Of a stretch of DNA of 9,984 bases, positions 1 through 5,545 are shown piece by piece; the stretch's first letter is position 1, and every line of letters starts with the position of its first letter. This DNA comes from CANJQJ01 sp964383565 (GTDB lineage Bacteria > Pseudomonadota > Alphaproteobacteria > Sphingomonadales > Sphingomonadaceae): positions 1-9,984 of the forward strand of contig CAYLIK010000116.1 of assembly GCA_964383565.1 (NCBI GenBank). The letters run 5' to 3'. Below the pieces are notes generated by a model. It had not been told where the DNA came from and made no database searches. It worked only from the letters and a program-made list of their open reading frames with translations. A program made the position numbers and the translations under genes.

Positions 1-1714
1 CCGCCAGCGTCATCAGGCTTCCGCCCAGCCAGCGGGCGAAGCTTTCGGCGAAGGCGGCGATGCTCGCGAACAGCAGCACCCCTATCGCGCCGCGATAGTC
101 GAGATCGGGCCGCCGCCGCCAAAGCTCGACCAGCGCCGCCACGCCCAGCGCATAGGCGGCGGGCAAGGCACGCATGCCGAGCAGGTCGGGCATGGCGATA
201 GCCGCCAGCGCTGCCGCGCCGATTCCGAGAATGAGGAAGCGCGGATCGCGATGCGGCAACGTCGTGCGCGCGCCGAGGATGGCCGAGCCGATGAGCGGCA
301 GCGCGGCCGCCAGCGCGAGCAGGCTCCACTGCCGGCTCGTCAGCAAATCGGATGGCGCGATGATGGCGGAGGCGATCAGCATGCCGCCAAGCGCCGCCGC
401 CGCCTGGATCGGATGGCGCAGGCTGCCGCGTTCGGTCCAGATCTCGGCGAGAGCCGATCCCGCGAACAGCAGCACGCCGCCGCTTGCCACCAGCGCCAGC
501 ATCATCCCCGAAGGATTCGGCCAGAACAGCATGGTGACGATCCCGATCCCGAGCGCGACTGGCGGCAAGATCGTCAGCTTGCGGTCGATCCGGGCGAGGA
601 TGATCGCGCCCAGCGACAACAGGCCATAGAAGCCCCAGGCCAGCGGGCCGAAGCCGCCCTGTTTGACGATCAGCGCGATCTGCACCGCGCCCAATATCGC
701 CGCGCCCGCCTTCAGCAGCCGCTCATGCGCGAACCCGCCCAGCAACAGCGGCACGGCAAATGCGAGCAGGAGCGTGTAGGCGGCAAGCGACGCGGAGTTG
801 CGCGTGTCCATCACCTCGAACGCGACAAGCAGCAGCCCCCAGCCGAAGCCGCCGATCAGCGCCGTCGCGGTCAGCCACATCCAGCGTTGCTTGCGGCCGA
901 CGCCCGCGATGCCGCCGATCACCAGCGCGAGATAGGCCGTCAGCGGCGCGATGTTGCCAGTCGATTCGCCCACCAGCGCAGGGGCGGCCAGTCCGCCGAC
1001 CAGCCCGAGCACGGCAGCGGGCGATCCAAAGCGCAATGCCAGCCCGAGCGCGGCGGCGGTGGTGATCGCGAGTCCGGCGAATCCGACACCTTGCCCGATC
1101 AGCCCATAGACATTGGTCGCGATCAGGATCGAGGCGTAGGCCGTAGCAATGCCCGCTCCTGCCAATGCCTGCGCGATGCGCGGATCGATCGCGGTCTGTT
1201 TCCAGCGCCGCGAAACTTCCGCGCCCACCACCAGCGCCACGGCGAACAGCAGCCCCAGCACGACGCGCACGGCTGGCGAGAGCAAACCCGCGTCGATCGA
1301 ATATTTGACGATCAGCAGCCCCGCCACGGCGAGGGTGATCCCGCCGCCCCAGATCGGCAGCTTGGAGCCGAACAGCTCCTCGAAACCGATCGTGCGGGGT
1401 TGGCGCTTGGCGGGGGCGGGAGGCGGCGTTGCCTCGGGCAAGGCGGCAGCCAATACCGGCTCGGCTGGTTGCTCCGGAATCACGTCTTCAACCAGCGTTG
1501 GCTCGGCAGGCCGGTTGACGATCGTCACGGTGCGCGACGACTGCCTTTCTTCGGGCGCCTCGGCTGGCGCTGGCGCTATCCGCACTGGTTCGGAGGGAAG
1601 CGTAGCCCGATCAGGCCTGGTCTCGATCAGCGCGATGCGCCGGTCGAGCTGCTTCACGCGCGACCATAGGATGATCACCACGACCAGAAGTACGAGCGTC
1701 AGGGTATCAAACAT
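1..1714 (-). CDS. DUF2339 domain-containing multi-pass membrane protein (C-terminus beyond window)
   Basis: The minus-strand frame is open from an ATG at 1714 to the left edge with no stop, giving 571 codons of a larger protein. It starts MFDTLTLVLLVVVIILWSRV, an N-terminal membrane anchor, followed by a short basic/charged stretch (about 20-35) and a Pro/Ala/Glu-rich linker (about 40-108). The DUF2339 signature begins near residue 110: FEELFGSKLPIWGGGITLAV, then VKYSIDAGLLSPAVRVVLG (136-154), which matches the family pattern of G-x-W followed by KY-x-x-x-x-G-x-(I/L)-x-P-x-x-R-x-x-LG. After that come closely spaced hydrophobic helices to the edge. The family usually runs to about 850-1000 residues with many helices, so this is roughly the N-terminal 60%. 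The function is unknown and the protein is probably in the inner membrane. A G-rich stretch (GGGGGGTGA) about 12-20 nt upstream could be the ribosome site. The 109-bp gap from the DUF805 gene allows co-transcription or its own promoter. Confidence 0.88.
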   Translation of the reverse strand, partial: MFDTLTLVLLVVVIILWSRVKQLDRRIALIETRPDRATLPSEPVRIAPAPAEAPEERQSSRTVTIVNRPAEPTLVEDVIPEQPAEPVLAAALPEATPPPAPAKRQPRTIGFEELFGSKLPIWGGGITLAVAGLLIVKYSIDAGLLSPAVRVVLGLLFAVALVVGAEVSRRWKQTAIDPRIAQALAGAGIATAYASILIATNVYGLIGQGVGFAGLAITTAAALGLALRFGSPAAVLGLVGGLAAPALVGESTGNIAPLTAYLALVIGGIAGVGRKQRWMWLTATALIGGFGWGLLLVAFEVMDTRNSASLAAYTLLLAFAVPLLLGGFAHERLLKAGAAILGAVQIALIVKQGGFGPLAWGFYGLLSLGAIILARIDRKLTILPPVALGIGIVTMLFWPNPSGMMLALVASGGVLLFAGSALAEIWTERGSLRHPIQAAAALGGMLIASAIIAPSDLLTSRQWSLLALAAALPLIGSAILGARTTLPHRDPRFLILGIGAAALAAIAMPDLLGMRALPAAYALGVAALVELWRRRPDLDYRGAIGVLLFASIAAFAESFARWLGGSLMTLA

Positions 1715-1794
1715 GGCCGCCGCTTCACCCCCCGTGCGTTGGACGTGGCGCGTTCATGCGCGTTTTATGCGCCCGTGCCAATGACATGGTGACA

Positions 1795-1813
1795 GCCGGG
1801 GCGTGGCCCCGGC
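1795..1813 (-). terminator. GC-rich hairpin after the DUF805 gene, possible weak terminator
   Basis: There is a perfect 8-bp stem, GCCGGGGC / GCCCCGGC, with a 3-nt loop (GTG on the plus strand). It lies 11 nt beyond the DUF805 stop codon in the direction of transcription. No T-run follows on the minus strand (GCTGTCACC), so it is not a textbook intrinsic terminator. It may attenuate or stabilise the 3' end instead. The position fits a terminator but the sequence support is partial. Confidence 0.35.
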
Positions 1814-1823
1814 CATCGGATGG

Positions 1824-2210
1824 TCAGGCTACGCCCGGCGTTTCCAGCGCAAGCGTATCAGGGCCAAAACGGTTGGTGCCGCGCGTGCCCTCGAGAATGT
1901 AGAACACCAGCAGCACGATGCCGCCAACGAAGGGCACGAGCCCGATCAATATCCACCAGCCTGATCGATCCGTGTCGTGCAGCCGCCTGATGCTGACAGC
2001 GATCGAGGGGATTATCAGGGCCAGGGCGGCAAGGGCGGTGATCGGCCCGTAAACGCCGCCGACCGCGCCGGACATGCCGGCCAGACTGTCGAGGATCGAG
2101 GTAACGATGACGATGCCGATGTTCAGCAAGACATACATCCAGAATTCCTTGCGCCGGGCGCGCCCGGTGAAATCGGCATATTTCTTGAGCGGCAGGACTG
2201 CCCATTCCAT
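1824..2210 (-). CDS. DUF805 domain-containing small inner-membrane protein
   Basis: The gene encodes 128 residues with the DUF805 hallmarks: YADFTGRARRKEFW (11-24), then a hydrophobic segment, then SIRRLHDTDRSGWW (73-86), and EGTRGTNRFGPD (107-118) near the C-terminus. Three or four membrane helices are visible at roughly 25-41, 56-74, 86-105. Family members are 110-160 residues, so this is complete. The function is not established. The start MEWAVLPLKK at 2210 is chosen over an in-frame ATG 45 bases upstream because AGGAGGG sits 7 nt before it and because the domain begins immediately. The gene is divergent from the PepSY gene at 2421, and the pair share a 210-bp intergenic region containing two Fur-like boxes. 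It could therefore be iron-responsive, although the boxes lie much nearer the PepSY promoter. Confidence 0.9.
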   Translation of the reverse strand: MEWAVLPLKKYADFTGRARRKEFWMYVLLNIGIVIVTSILDSLAGMSGAVGGVYGPITALAALALIIPSIAVSIRRLHDTDRSGWWILIGLVPFVGGIVLLVFYILEGTRGTNRFGPDTLALETPGVA

Positions 2211-2217
2211 AGCTATT

Positions 2218-2224
2218 CCCTCCT
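2218..2224 (-). promoter_or_regulatory. Strong ribosome binding site that fixes the DUF805 start
   Basis: On the minus strand AGGAGGG lies 7 nt upstream of the ATG at 2210. It is the best Shine-Dalgarno match in the window. It argues against the longer in-frame start at 2255. Confidence 0.75.
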
Positions 2225-2260
2225 GTTCGTGCCCGGTCGCGCCGGCCACTGGCATCGGAG

Positions 2261-2266
2261 CTTATA
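2261..2266 (-). promoter_or_regulatory. Possible -10 element for the DUF805 gene
   Basis: TATAAG, read on the minus strand, sits in an unusually AT-rich patch (TAATATAAG) about 50 nt upstream of the DUF805 start. No convincing -35 lies at 16-18 bp, since TTGTAA is only 14 bp away. The call rests on the -10 alone. Confidence 0.3.
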
Positions 2267-2338
2267 TTATTTCAGCTGCGTTACAACGGCAGGACGTAGA
2301 CGCCCTTTGCCATCTGGAACTGTCTCGAACGAGGCGTG

Positions 2339-2357
2339 TTGCGAACCATTCGCAGAA
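2339..2357 (+). promoter_or_regulatory. Fur-like operator, box 1, upstream of the PepSY operon
   Basis: TGCGAA-CCA-TTCGCA is a perfect 6-bp-arm palindrome with a 3-bp centre (2340-2354). It resembles alphaproteobacterial Fur sites of the form TGCGAATnATTCGCA. A second copy lies 29 bp downstream and a third lies in the promoter of the TonB-dependent receptor at 9586-9604. The recurrence, together with the iron-acquisition genes, supports Fur rather than another regulator. Confidence 0.7.
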
Positions 2358-2361
2358 TTGG

Positions 2362-2390
2362 TTGTGATTGCGAATCATTCGCGTTATTGC
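2362..2390 (+). promoter_or_regulatory. Candidate promoter of the PepSY-DUF2271-DUF4198-apbE operon
   Basis: TTGTGA (2362-2367) and TATTGC (2385-2390) are separated by 17 bp, and Fur-like box 2 fills the spacer. Both hexamers are imperfect matches to the sigma-70 consensus. The same arrangement, with the box in the spacer, recurs at the receptor promoter. Transcription would begin near 2397 and give a leader of about 25 nt. Confidence 0.4.
2367..2385 (+). promoter_or_regulatory. Fur-like operator, box 2, upstream of the PepSY operon
   Basis: TGCGAA-TCA-TTCGCG (2369-2383) is the same palindrome as box 1 with one arm mismatch. It lies 36 bp before the PepSY start codon and overlaps the predicted promoter spacer, which is a repressing position. 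Two tandem boxes suggest cooperative or graded binding. Confidence 0.7.
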
Positions 2391-2420
2391 GATCCCGCTT
2401 ATGACGACGATCCGCCAAAT

Positions 2421-3068
2421 ATGCACGACCGCACGACGCGCTTAGCGCCGCCGCCCAGGCGTTCGCGGCGGGCGTTCTGGCTCAAGCAGCTCCACACCTG
2501 GCACTGGATGAGTTCGGCGCTGTGCCTGATCGGCCTGCTGCTGTTCACGATCACCGGCTTCACGCTCAACCATGCCGCCGACATCGAAGCCGCGCCCGTC
2601 ACGACCGACCAGAAGGCGACGTTGCCCGCGCCGCTCCGGCGAGCCATCGCGCCCGACGACGCACCCGATTCAAAGAAGCCGTTGCCGCCGCCCGTCGCCA
2701 GATGGATTGCGGATGAGTTCGGGGTCGCCGCGAAGGGCGATGCCGAATGGTCGGCTGACGAGGTCTATCTCGCGCTCCCCAAGCCCGGCGGCGACGGCTG
2801 GGTTTCGATCGATCGCGCCACCGGCGAGGCGACGCATGAGAATACGAGCCGCGGCGCGATCTCCTACCTCAACGATCTCCACAAGGGCCGGAACGCAGGG
2901 ACGGCCTGGAAATGGTTCATCGATATCTTCGCGGGCGCCTGCCTCGTGTTCACCATCACCGGGCTGGTCCTGCTCCAGCTTCATTCCGCCAAGCGGCGCA
3001 GCACCTGGCCGATCGTTGCGCTGGGGCTCGCCATCCCGGCGGCTGTCGCCATCATCTTCATCCACTGA
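2421..3068 (+). CDS. PepSY-associated transmembrane protein (PepSY_TM_like_2 type)
   Basis: The protein has 215 residues. A basic N-terminus (RRSRRAFWLKQLHTWHWMSS, 13-32) leads into helix 1 (about 31-50, ending GFTLNH). A periplasmic PepSY-like region follows (about 52-150, including VYLALPKPGGDGWVSIDRATGE). Then come the family signature YLNDLHKGRNAGTAWKWFID (149-168), helix 2 (about 168-188) and helix 3 (about 196-214), ending FIH. His25, His28, His51, His153, His188 and His215 lie near membrane boundaries and are candidate haem or metal ligands. PepSY-TM proteins such as FoxB and FpvG are linked to periplasmic reduction of siderophore iron, and that role is inferred here. The ATG at 2421 is preferred because the frame upstream of it runs back through the Fur-like boxes into non-coding sequence. 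No good Shine-Dalgarno precedes it. It is the first gene of the operon, with the next start 10 nt after its stop. Confidence 0.87.
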   Translation: MHDRTTRLAPPPRRSRRAFWLKQLHTWHWMSSALCLIGLLLFTITGFTLNHAADIEAAPVTTDQKATLPAPLRRAIAPDDAPDSKKPLPPPVARWIADEFGVAAKGDAEWSADEVYLALPKPGGDGWVSIDRATGEATHENTSRGAISYLNDLHKGRNAGTAWKWFIDIFAGACLVFTITGLVLLQLHSAKRRSTWPIVALGLAIPAAVAIIFIH

Positions 3069-3077
3069 GGGACGCAC

Positions 3078-3599
3078 ATGAAATATGCATATGGACTTGG
3101 CCTGACCGCTGCCTTCGCCGGCCCTGCCAGCGCCGCGGCGATCGACATGACGGTCACGATTCCACAGCTCAAGGTGGCCGAATATCATAAGCCCTATGTG
3201 GCGATCTGGCTTGAGCAGGCCGGCGCGCCGAACGCCAATACGCCGAACGCCGGGACTTTGGCGATCTGGTATCAGTTCACCAAGGACAAGAACGAGGGCA
3301 ACAAGTGGCTGCGCGACGTGCGGACATGGTGGCGCAAGTCCGGCCGCACGCTCAACAATCCGGTCAGCGGCATCACTGGCGCAACCCGCGCGCCAGGCCC
3401 GCAGAAGGTCAGCTTCACGCCGAAGCAGGTCGGCAAGCTCGCGCCCGGCAATTATGAGCTGGTGGTCGAGGCCGCGCGCGAATCGGGCGGCCGCGAGCTG
3501 CTGCGGATGCCGTTCACCTGGCCCGCCAAGGGCGCCGCCACGGTCAAAGCCGAGGGCAAGACCGAGTTGGGCGCCGTCACCGCCACGATCAAGCCATGA
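3078..3599 (+). CDS. DUF2271 periplasmic protein with a candidate FMN-attachment motif
   Basis: The gene encodes 173 residues. A short Sec signal, MKYAYGLGLTAAFAGPASAA, is probably cleaved near residues 20-21. The DUF2271 body follows: MTVTIPQLKVAEYHKPYVAIWLE (24-46), LAIWYQFTKDKNEGNKWLRD (61-80) and WWRKSGRTLNNPVSGITGATRAPG (84-107), ending in a beta-rich tail with YELVVEAARESGGREL. T100-G101-A102-T103 matches the [S/T]GAT core at which ApbE attaches FMN to NqrC/RnfG, and an ApbE gene lies two genes downstream. The usual acidic residue three before the first S/T is Ser97 here. The probable role is a soluble periplasmic flavoprotein electron carrier, which is inference. TGAGGG, overlapping the PepSY stop, is the ribosome site and indicates tight coupling. 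The family function is not formally established. Confidence 0.88.
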   Translation: MKYAYGLGLTAAFAGPASAAAIDMTVTIPQLKVAEYHKPYVAIWLEQAGAPNANTPNAGTLAIWYQFTKDKNEGNKWLRDVRTWWRKSGRTLNNPVSGITGATRAPGPQKVSFTPKQVGKLAPGNYELVVEAARESGGRELLRMPFTWPAKGAATVKAEGKTELGAVTATIKP

Positions 3600-3616
3600 T
3601 GAGGGGACCAGCCGCC

Positions 3617-4426
3617 ATGAAGAAATATCTCCTGCCTTTCCTCGCGATCGCCGCCATTGCCGCGCCATCGCAGGCGCATCGCCAGTGGATGCTGCCCTCC
3701 ATGACGACCCTGTCGGGCGAAGACCCGTGGGTGACGTTCGACGCCGCGGTGTCGAGCGACCTGTTCATCATGGATCATCAGCCGATCCGGCTCGACAATG
3801 TGAAGGCGACCGCGCCCGACGGCAGCGATGTCCCGCTGGAAAATGCATCGACTGGCCGTTACCGCAGCGTATTCGATGTCCACCTCACGCAGAAGGGCAC
3901 CTATCGCATCGCCAACGCGATGAGCGGGATCATGGGCAGCTACAAGGTCGGCGGGGAGCAGAAGCGGCTGCCGCGCGGCACAAAGCCCGAGCAACTCGCG
4001 ACGCTGATCCCGGCCGACGCGACCGACGTGCAGATTTCGGAAATGTCGAACCGCAACGAGGTGTTTGTCACCTCCGGCGCGCCGACGGACACGCTCTTCA
4101 AGCCGACCGGCAAGGGGCTGGAGCTTGTTCCGGTCACGCATCCCAACGATCTCGTCGCTGGCGAGGACGCGACCTTCCGTTTCCTGATCGACGGCAAGCC
4201 CGCCGCCGATCTCGAGGTCGACGTGGCGCCGGGGGCGCTGACGCGCGCCGATCAATCGAATGAACGCACGCTCAAGACCGATGCCAAGGGCGAGGTGAAG
4301 ATCAGCTGGCCCACCGCCGGCTTCTACTGGATCAATGCCAGTGCGACCGATAAGAACACGTCCGTGAAGAACGCTACGCAGCGCCGACTCGGCTACGTCA
4401 CGACCGTCGAGGTTCAGGCGCCCTGA
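3617..4426 (+). CDS. DUF4198 domain-containing periplasmic protein
   Basis: The protein has 269 residues. MKKYLLPFLAIAAIAAPSQA is a clear Sec signal, and cleavage after Ala20 leaves His21 (HRQWMLPS) as the mature N-terminus. The DUF4198 fold follows, with beta-rich segments WVTFDAAVSSDLFIMDHQPI (38-57), a substituted central region (about 100-165) and an Ig-like C-terminal part (VAGEDATFRFLIDGKPAADL, 180-199; GEVKISWPTAGFYWINASA, 225-243). Related families are periplasmic components of Ni/Co uptake. Here the setting suggests a role in iron or siderophore handling or as a partner of the PepSY/DUF2271 pair, which is inference. The start at 3617 is chosen over an ATG 21 bases upstream because the signal peptide begins there and GAGGGG (3601-3606) lies about 10 nt before it. 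The upstream ATG overlaps the DUF2271 stop. Confidence 0.88.
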   Translation: MKKYLLPFLAIAAIAAPSQAHRQWMLPSMTTLSGEDPWVTFDAAVSSDLFIMDHQPIRLDNVKATAPDGSDVPLENASTGRYRSVFDVHLTQKGTYRIANAMSGIMGSYKVGGEQKRLPRGTKPEQLATLIPADATDVQISEMSNRNEVFVTSGAPTDTLFKPTGKGLELVPVTHPNDLVAGEDATFRFLIDGKPAADLEVDVAPGALTRADQSNERTLKTDAKGEVKISWPTAGFYWINASATDKNTSVKNATQRRLGYVTTVEVQAP

Positions 4427-4521
4427 CAGAAGCACGCATCCTGATCCCGCCGCTGCGATCGCCGCCGGCGATTGCGCGGCGCGATCCGGGAGCGACGGTC
4501 AGGACGGTCGGCGGCGCGACC

Positions 4522-5433
4522 ATGGGCACGACCTGGTCGCTGCGCTTCATCGCGGGCCAGCGCTTCTCCGACAAGGCTCTCCAGGAACGTGCTCAGGCGC
4601 GGCTTGACGGGCTGGTCGCGCAGCTGAGCAACTGGCAGGCGGGCACTGATCTTGATCGCTTCCACCGCACGCTGCCCGGACGCTGGCACGATACGAAGGT
4701 CGATCTGTTCCGCGTGGTGCGGGCGGGCGTGGAGATCGCCGAGGCCAGTGGCGGCGCGTTCGATCCAACAGCCGGTCCGCTGGTCGACCTGTGGGGCTTC
4801 GGCCCCGCGCCGGCTCGCCTCCAGCCGCCTTCTCCCGAAAAGATTGCACACGCCAAAAGACTGGTGGGATGGCGTCGGGTCGTGCTGGACCGCACCGCGC
4901 GGCGCCTGCTCCAGCCGGGCGGCCAGCGGTTCGATCTGTCGGGCATCGGCAAAGGCTATGGCGTCGATGCTCTGGCGGCTGTCGCGATCGAGATGGGCCT
5001 GCGCGATGTCCTCGCCGAAATTGGCGGTGAACTGGTCGGGCGGGGGCTTCAACCGGACGGCCAGCCCTGGTGGGTCGATATCGAGACCCCGCCCGGAACG
5101 GTGCTGCCCGTGACGCGGATCGCGCTGCACGAGATGGCCGTTGCAACGTCAGGCGATTACCGCCGCTTCTTCGATCATGCCGGCCGCCGCTACGCGCACA
5201 CGATTGATCCACGCACCGGGCAGTGCGTCGATAACGGCGTTGCGTCGGTGACGGTGTTGCATCCGAGTTGCATGACGGCGGATGCGCTTGCGACGGCCTT
5301 GCTGGTGATGGGGGTGGAGGACGGGATGGCTTTCGCTGCCGCCAAAGGGCATGCGGCGTTGTTCGTGTTGCGCACCGAGGATGGGTTTGAGGAGCGCATG
5401 TCGCCTACGCTGATGGCGATGCTGGACGACTAA
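4522..5433 (+). CDS. apbE: FAD:protein FMN transferase (ApbE family); true start probably upstream at 4423
   Basis: ApbE moves FMN from FAD to a Thr/Ser of a target protein with Mg2+. From the ATG there are 303 residues: MGTTWS at 1-6, GGAFDPTAGPLVDLWGFG (77-94), FDLSGIGKGYGVDALA (137-152), LAEIGGELVGRG (164-175), VATSGDYRRFF (207-217), YAHTIDPRTGQ (224-234) and MTADALATALLVMG (251-264). All major family motifs are present. MGTTW is normally preceded by a strand of about 5-30 residues, so the ATG start looks too late. The frame is open back to a stop at 4351-4353 and contains no ATG, GTG or TTG there. A CTG at 4423 overlaps the DUF4198 stop (CTGA), with GAGG 10 nt before it, and would add 33 residues (LTEARILIPPLRSPPAIARR...). 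Neither version shows a signal peptide or lipobox, although family members usually work outside the cytoplasm. The likely partner is the DUF2271 protein of the same operon. Confidence 0.92.
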   Translation: MGTTWSLRFIAGQRFSDKALQERAQARLDGLVAQLSNWQAGTDLDRFHRTLPGRWHDTKVDLFRVVRAGVEIAEASGGAFDPTAGPLVDLWGFGPAPARLQPPSPEKIAHAKRLVGWRRVVLDRTARRLLQPGGQRFDLSGIGKGYGVDALAAVAIEMGLRDVLAEIGGELVGRGLQPDGQPWWVDIETPPGTVLPVTRIALHEMAVATSGDYRRFFDHAGRRYAHTIDPRTGQCVDNGVASVTVLHPSCMTADALATALLVMGVEDGMAFAAAKGHAALFVLRTEDGFEERMSPTLMAMLDD

Positions 5434-5440
5434 ACCCCGT

Positions 5441-5502
5441 TCCCCAGCGAAAGCTGGGGTCCAGTTCCACGCGCGGGCCTGGACCCCAGCTTTCGCTGGG
5501 GA
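5441..5502. repeat. Nested-palindrome intergenic repeat with perfect 24-bp arms
   Basis: The arms at 5441-5464 and 5479-5502 are exact reverse complements around a 14-nt loop (ttccacgcgcgggc). Each arm is itself a hairpin: CCCCAGC-GAAA-GCTGGGG in the left arm and its complement in the right. It lies 7 nt after the apbE stop and 43 nt before the piuC stop, between convergent genes, so in RNA it could also act as a two-way terminator or 3'-end stabiliser. The form is that of REP/BIME-like dispersed elements, which are common in sphingomonads. Copy number cannot be judged from one window. Confidence 0.85.
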
Positions 5503-5545
5503 GCGATTCAAATTTAACAGGATAACCTCCACATCGGTGGATGCC

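Noticed and set aside
251..1669. Long plus-strand open frame (472 codons) rich in Arg, Gln and Asp
   Set aside because: It is antisense to the DUF2339 gene. The minus-strand frame gives ordered hydrophobic helices and a recognised domain, while the plus product is low-complexity and charged, typical of a high-GC shadow frame.
1749..1773. Short GCGC-rich direct repeats (GCGCGTTCATGCGCGTTTTATGCGC) before the DUF2339 gene
   Set aside because: The repeats are imperfect and short, within a few bases of each other. They are not clearly an operator and are explained as well by GC bias.
2211..2255. Longer DUF805 start at 2255
   Set aside because: The added residues (MPVAGATGHEQEGIA) are translated ribosome-site sequence. 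AGGAGGG is ideally spaced for the ATG at 2210.
1977..2420. Upstream extension of the PepSY frame to an ATG at 1977
   Set aside because: The extension runs antisense through the DUF805 gene and over the promoter and Fur-like boxes. The protein is complete from 2421.
2670..3668. Minus-strand open frame of 332 codons across PepSY and DUF2271
   Set aside because: It crosses two well-supported plus-strand genes and their intergenic junction, and its product has no recognisable domain.
3452..4435. Minus-strand open frame of 327 codons across DUF2271 and DUF4198
   Set aside because: It is antisense to genes with signal peptides and clear family matches. The product is Arg/Gly-rich shadow translation.
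5523..5541. Small CCAC-CGAT-GTGG hairpin just after the piuC stop
   Set aside because: The stem is only 4-5 bp and has no T-run. The adjacent 24-bp-arm element is a far better candidate 3' structure.
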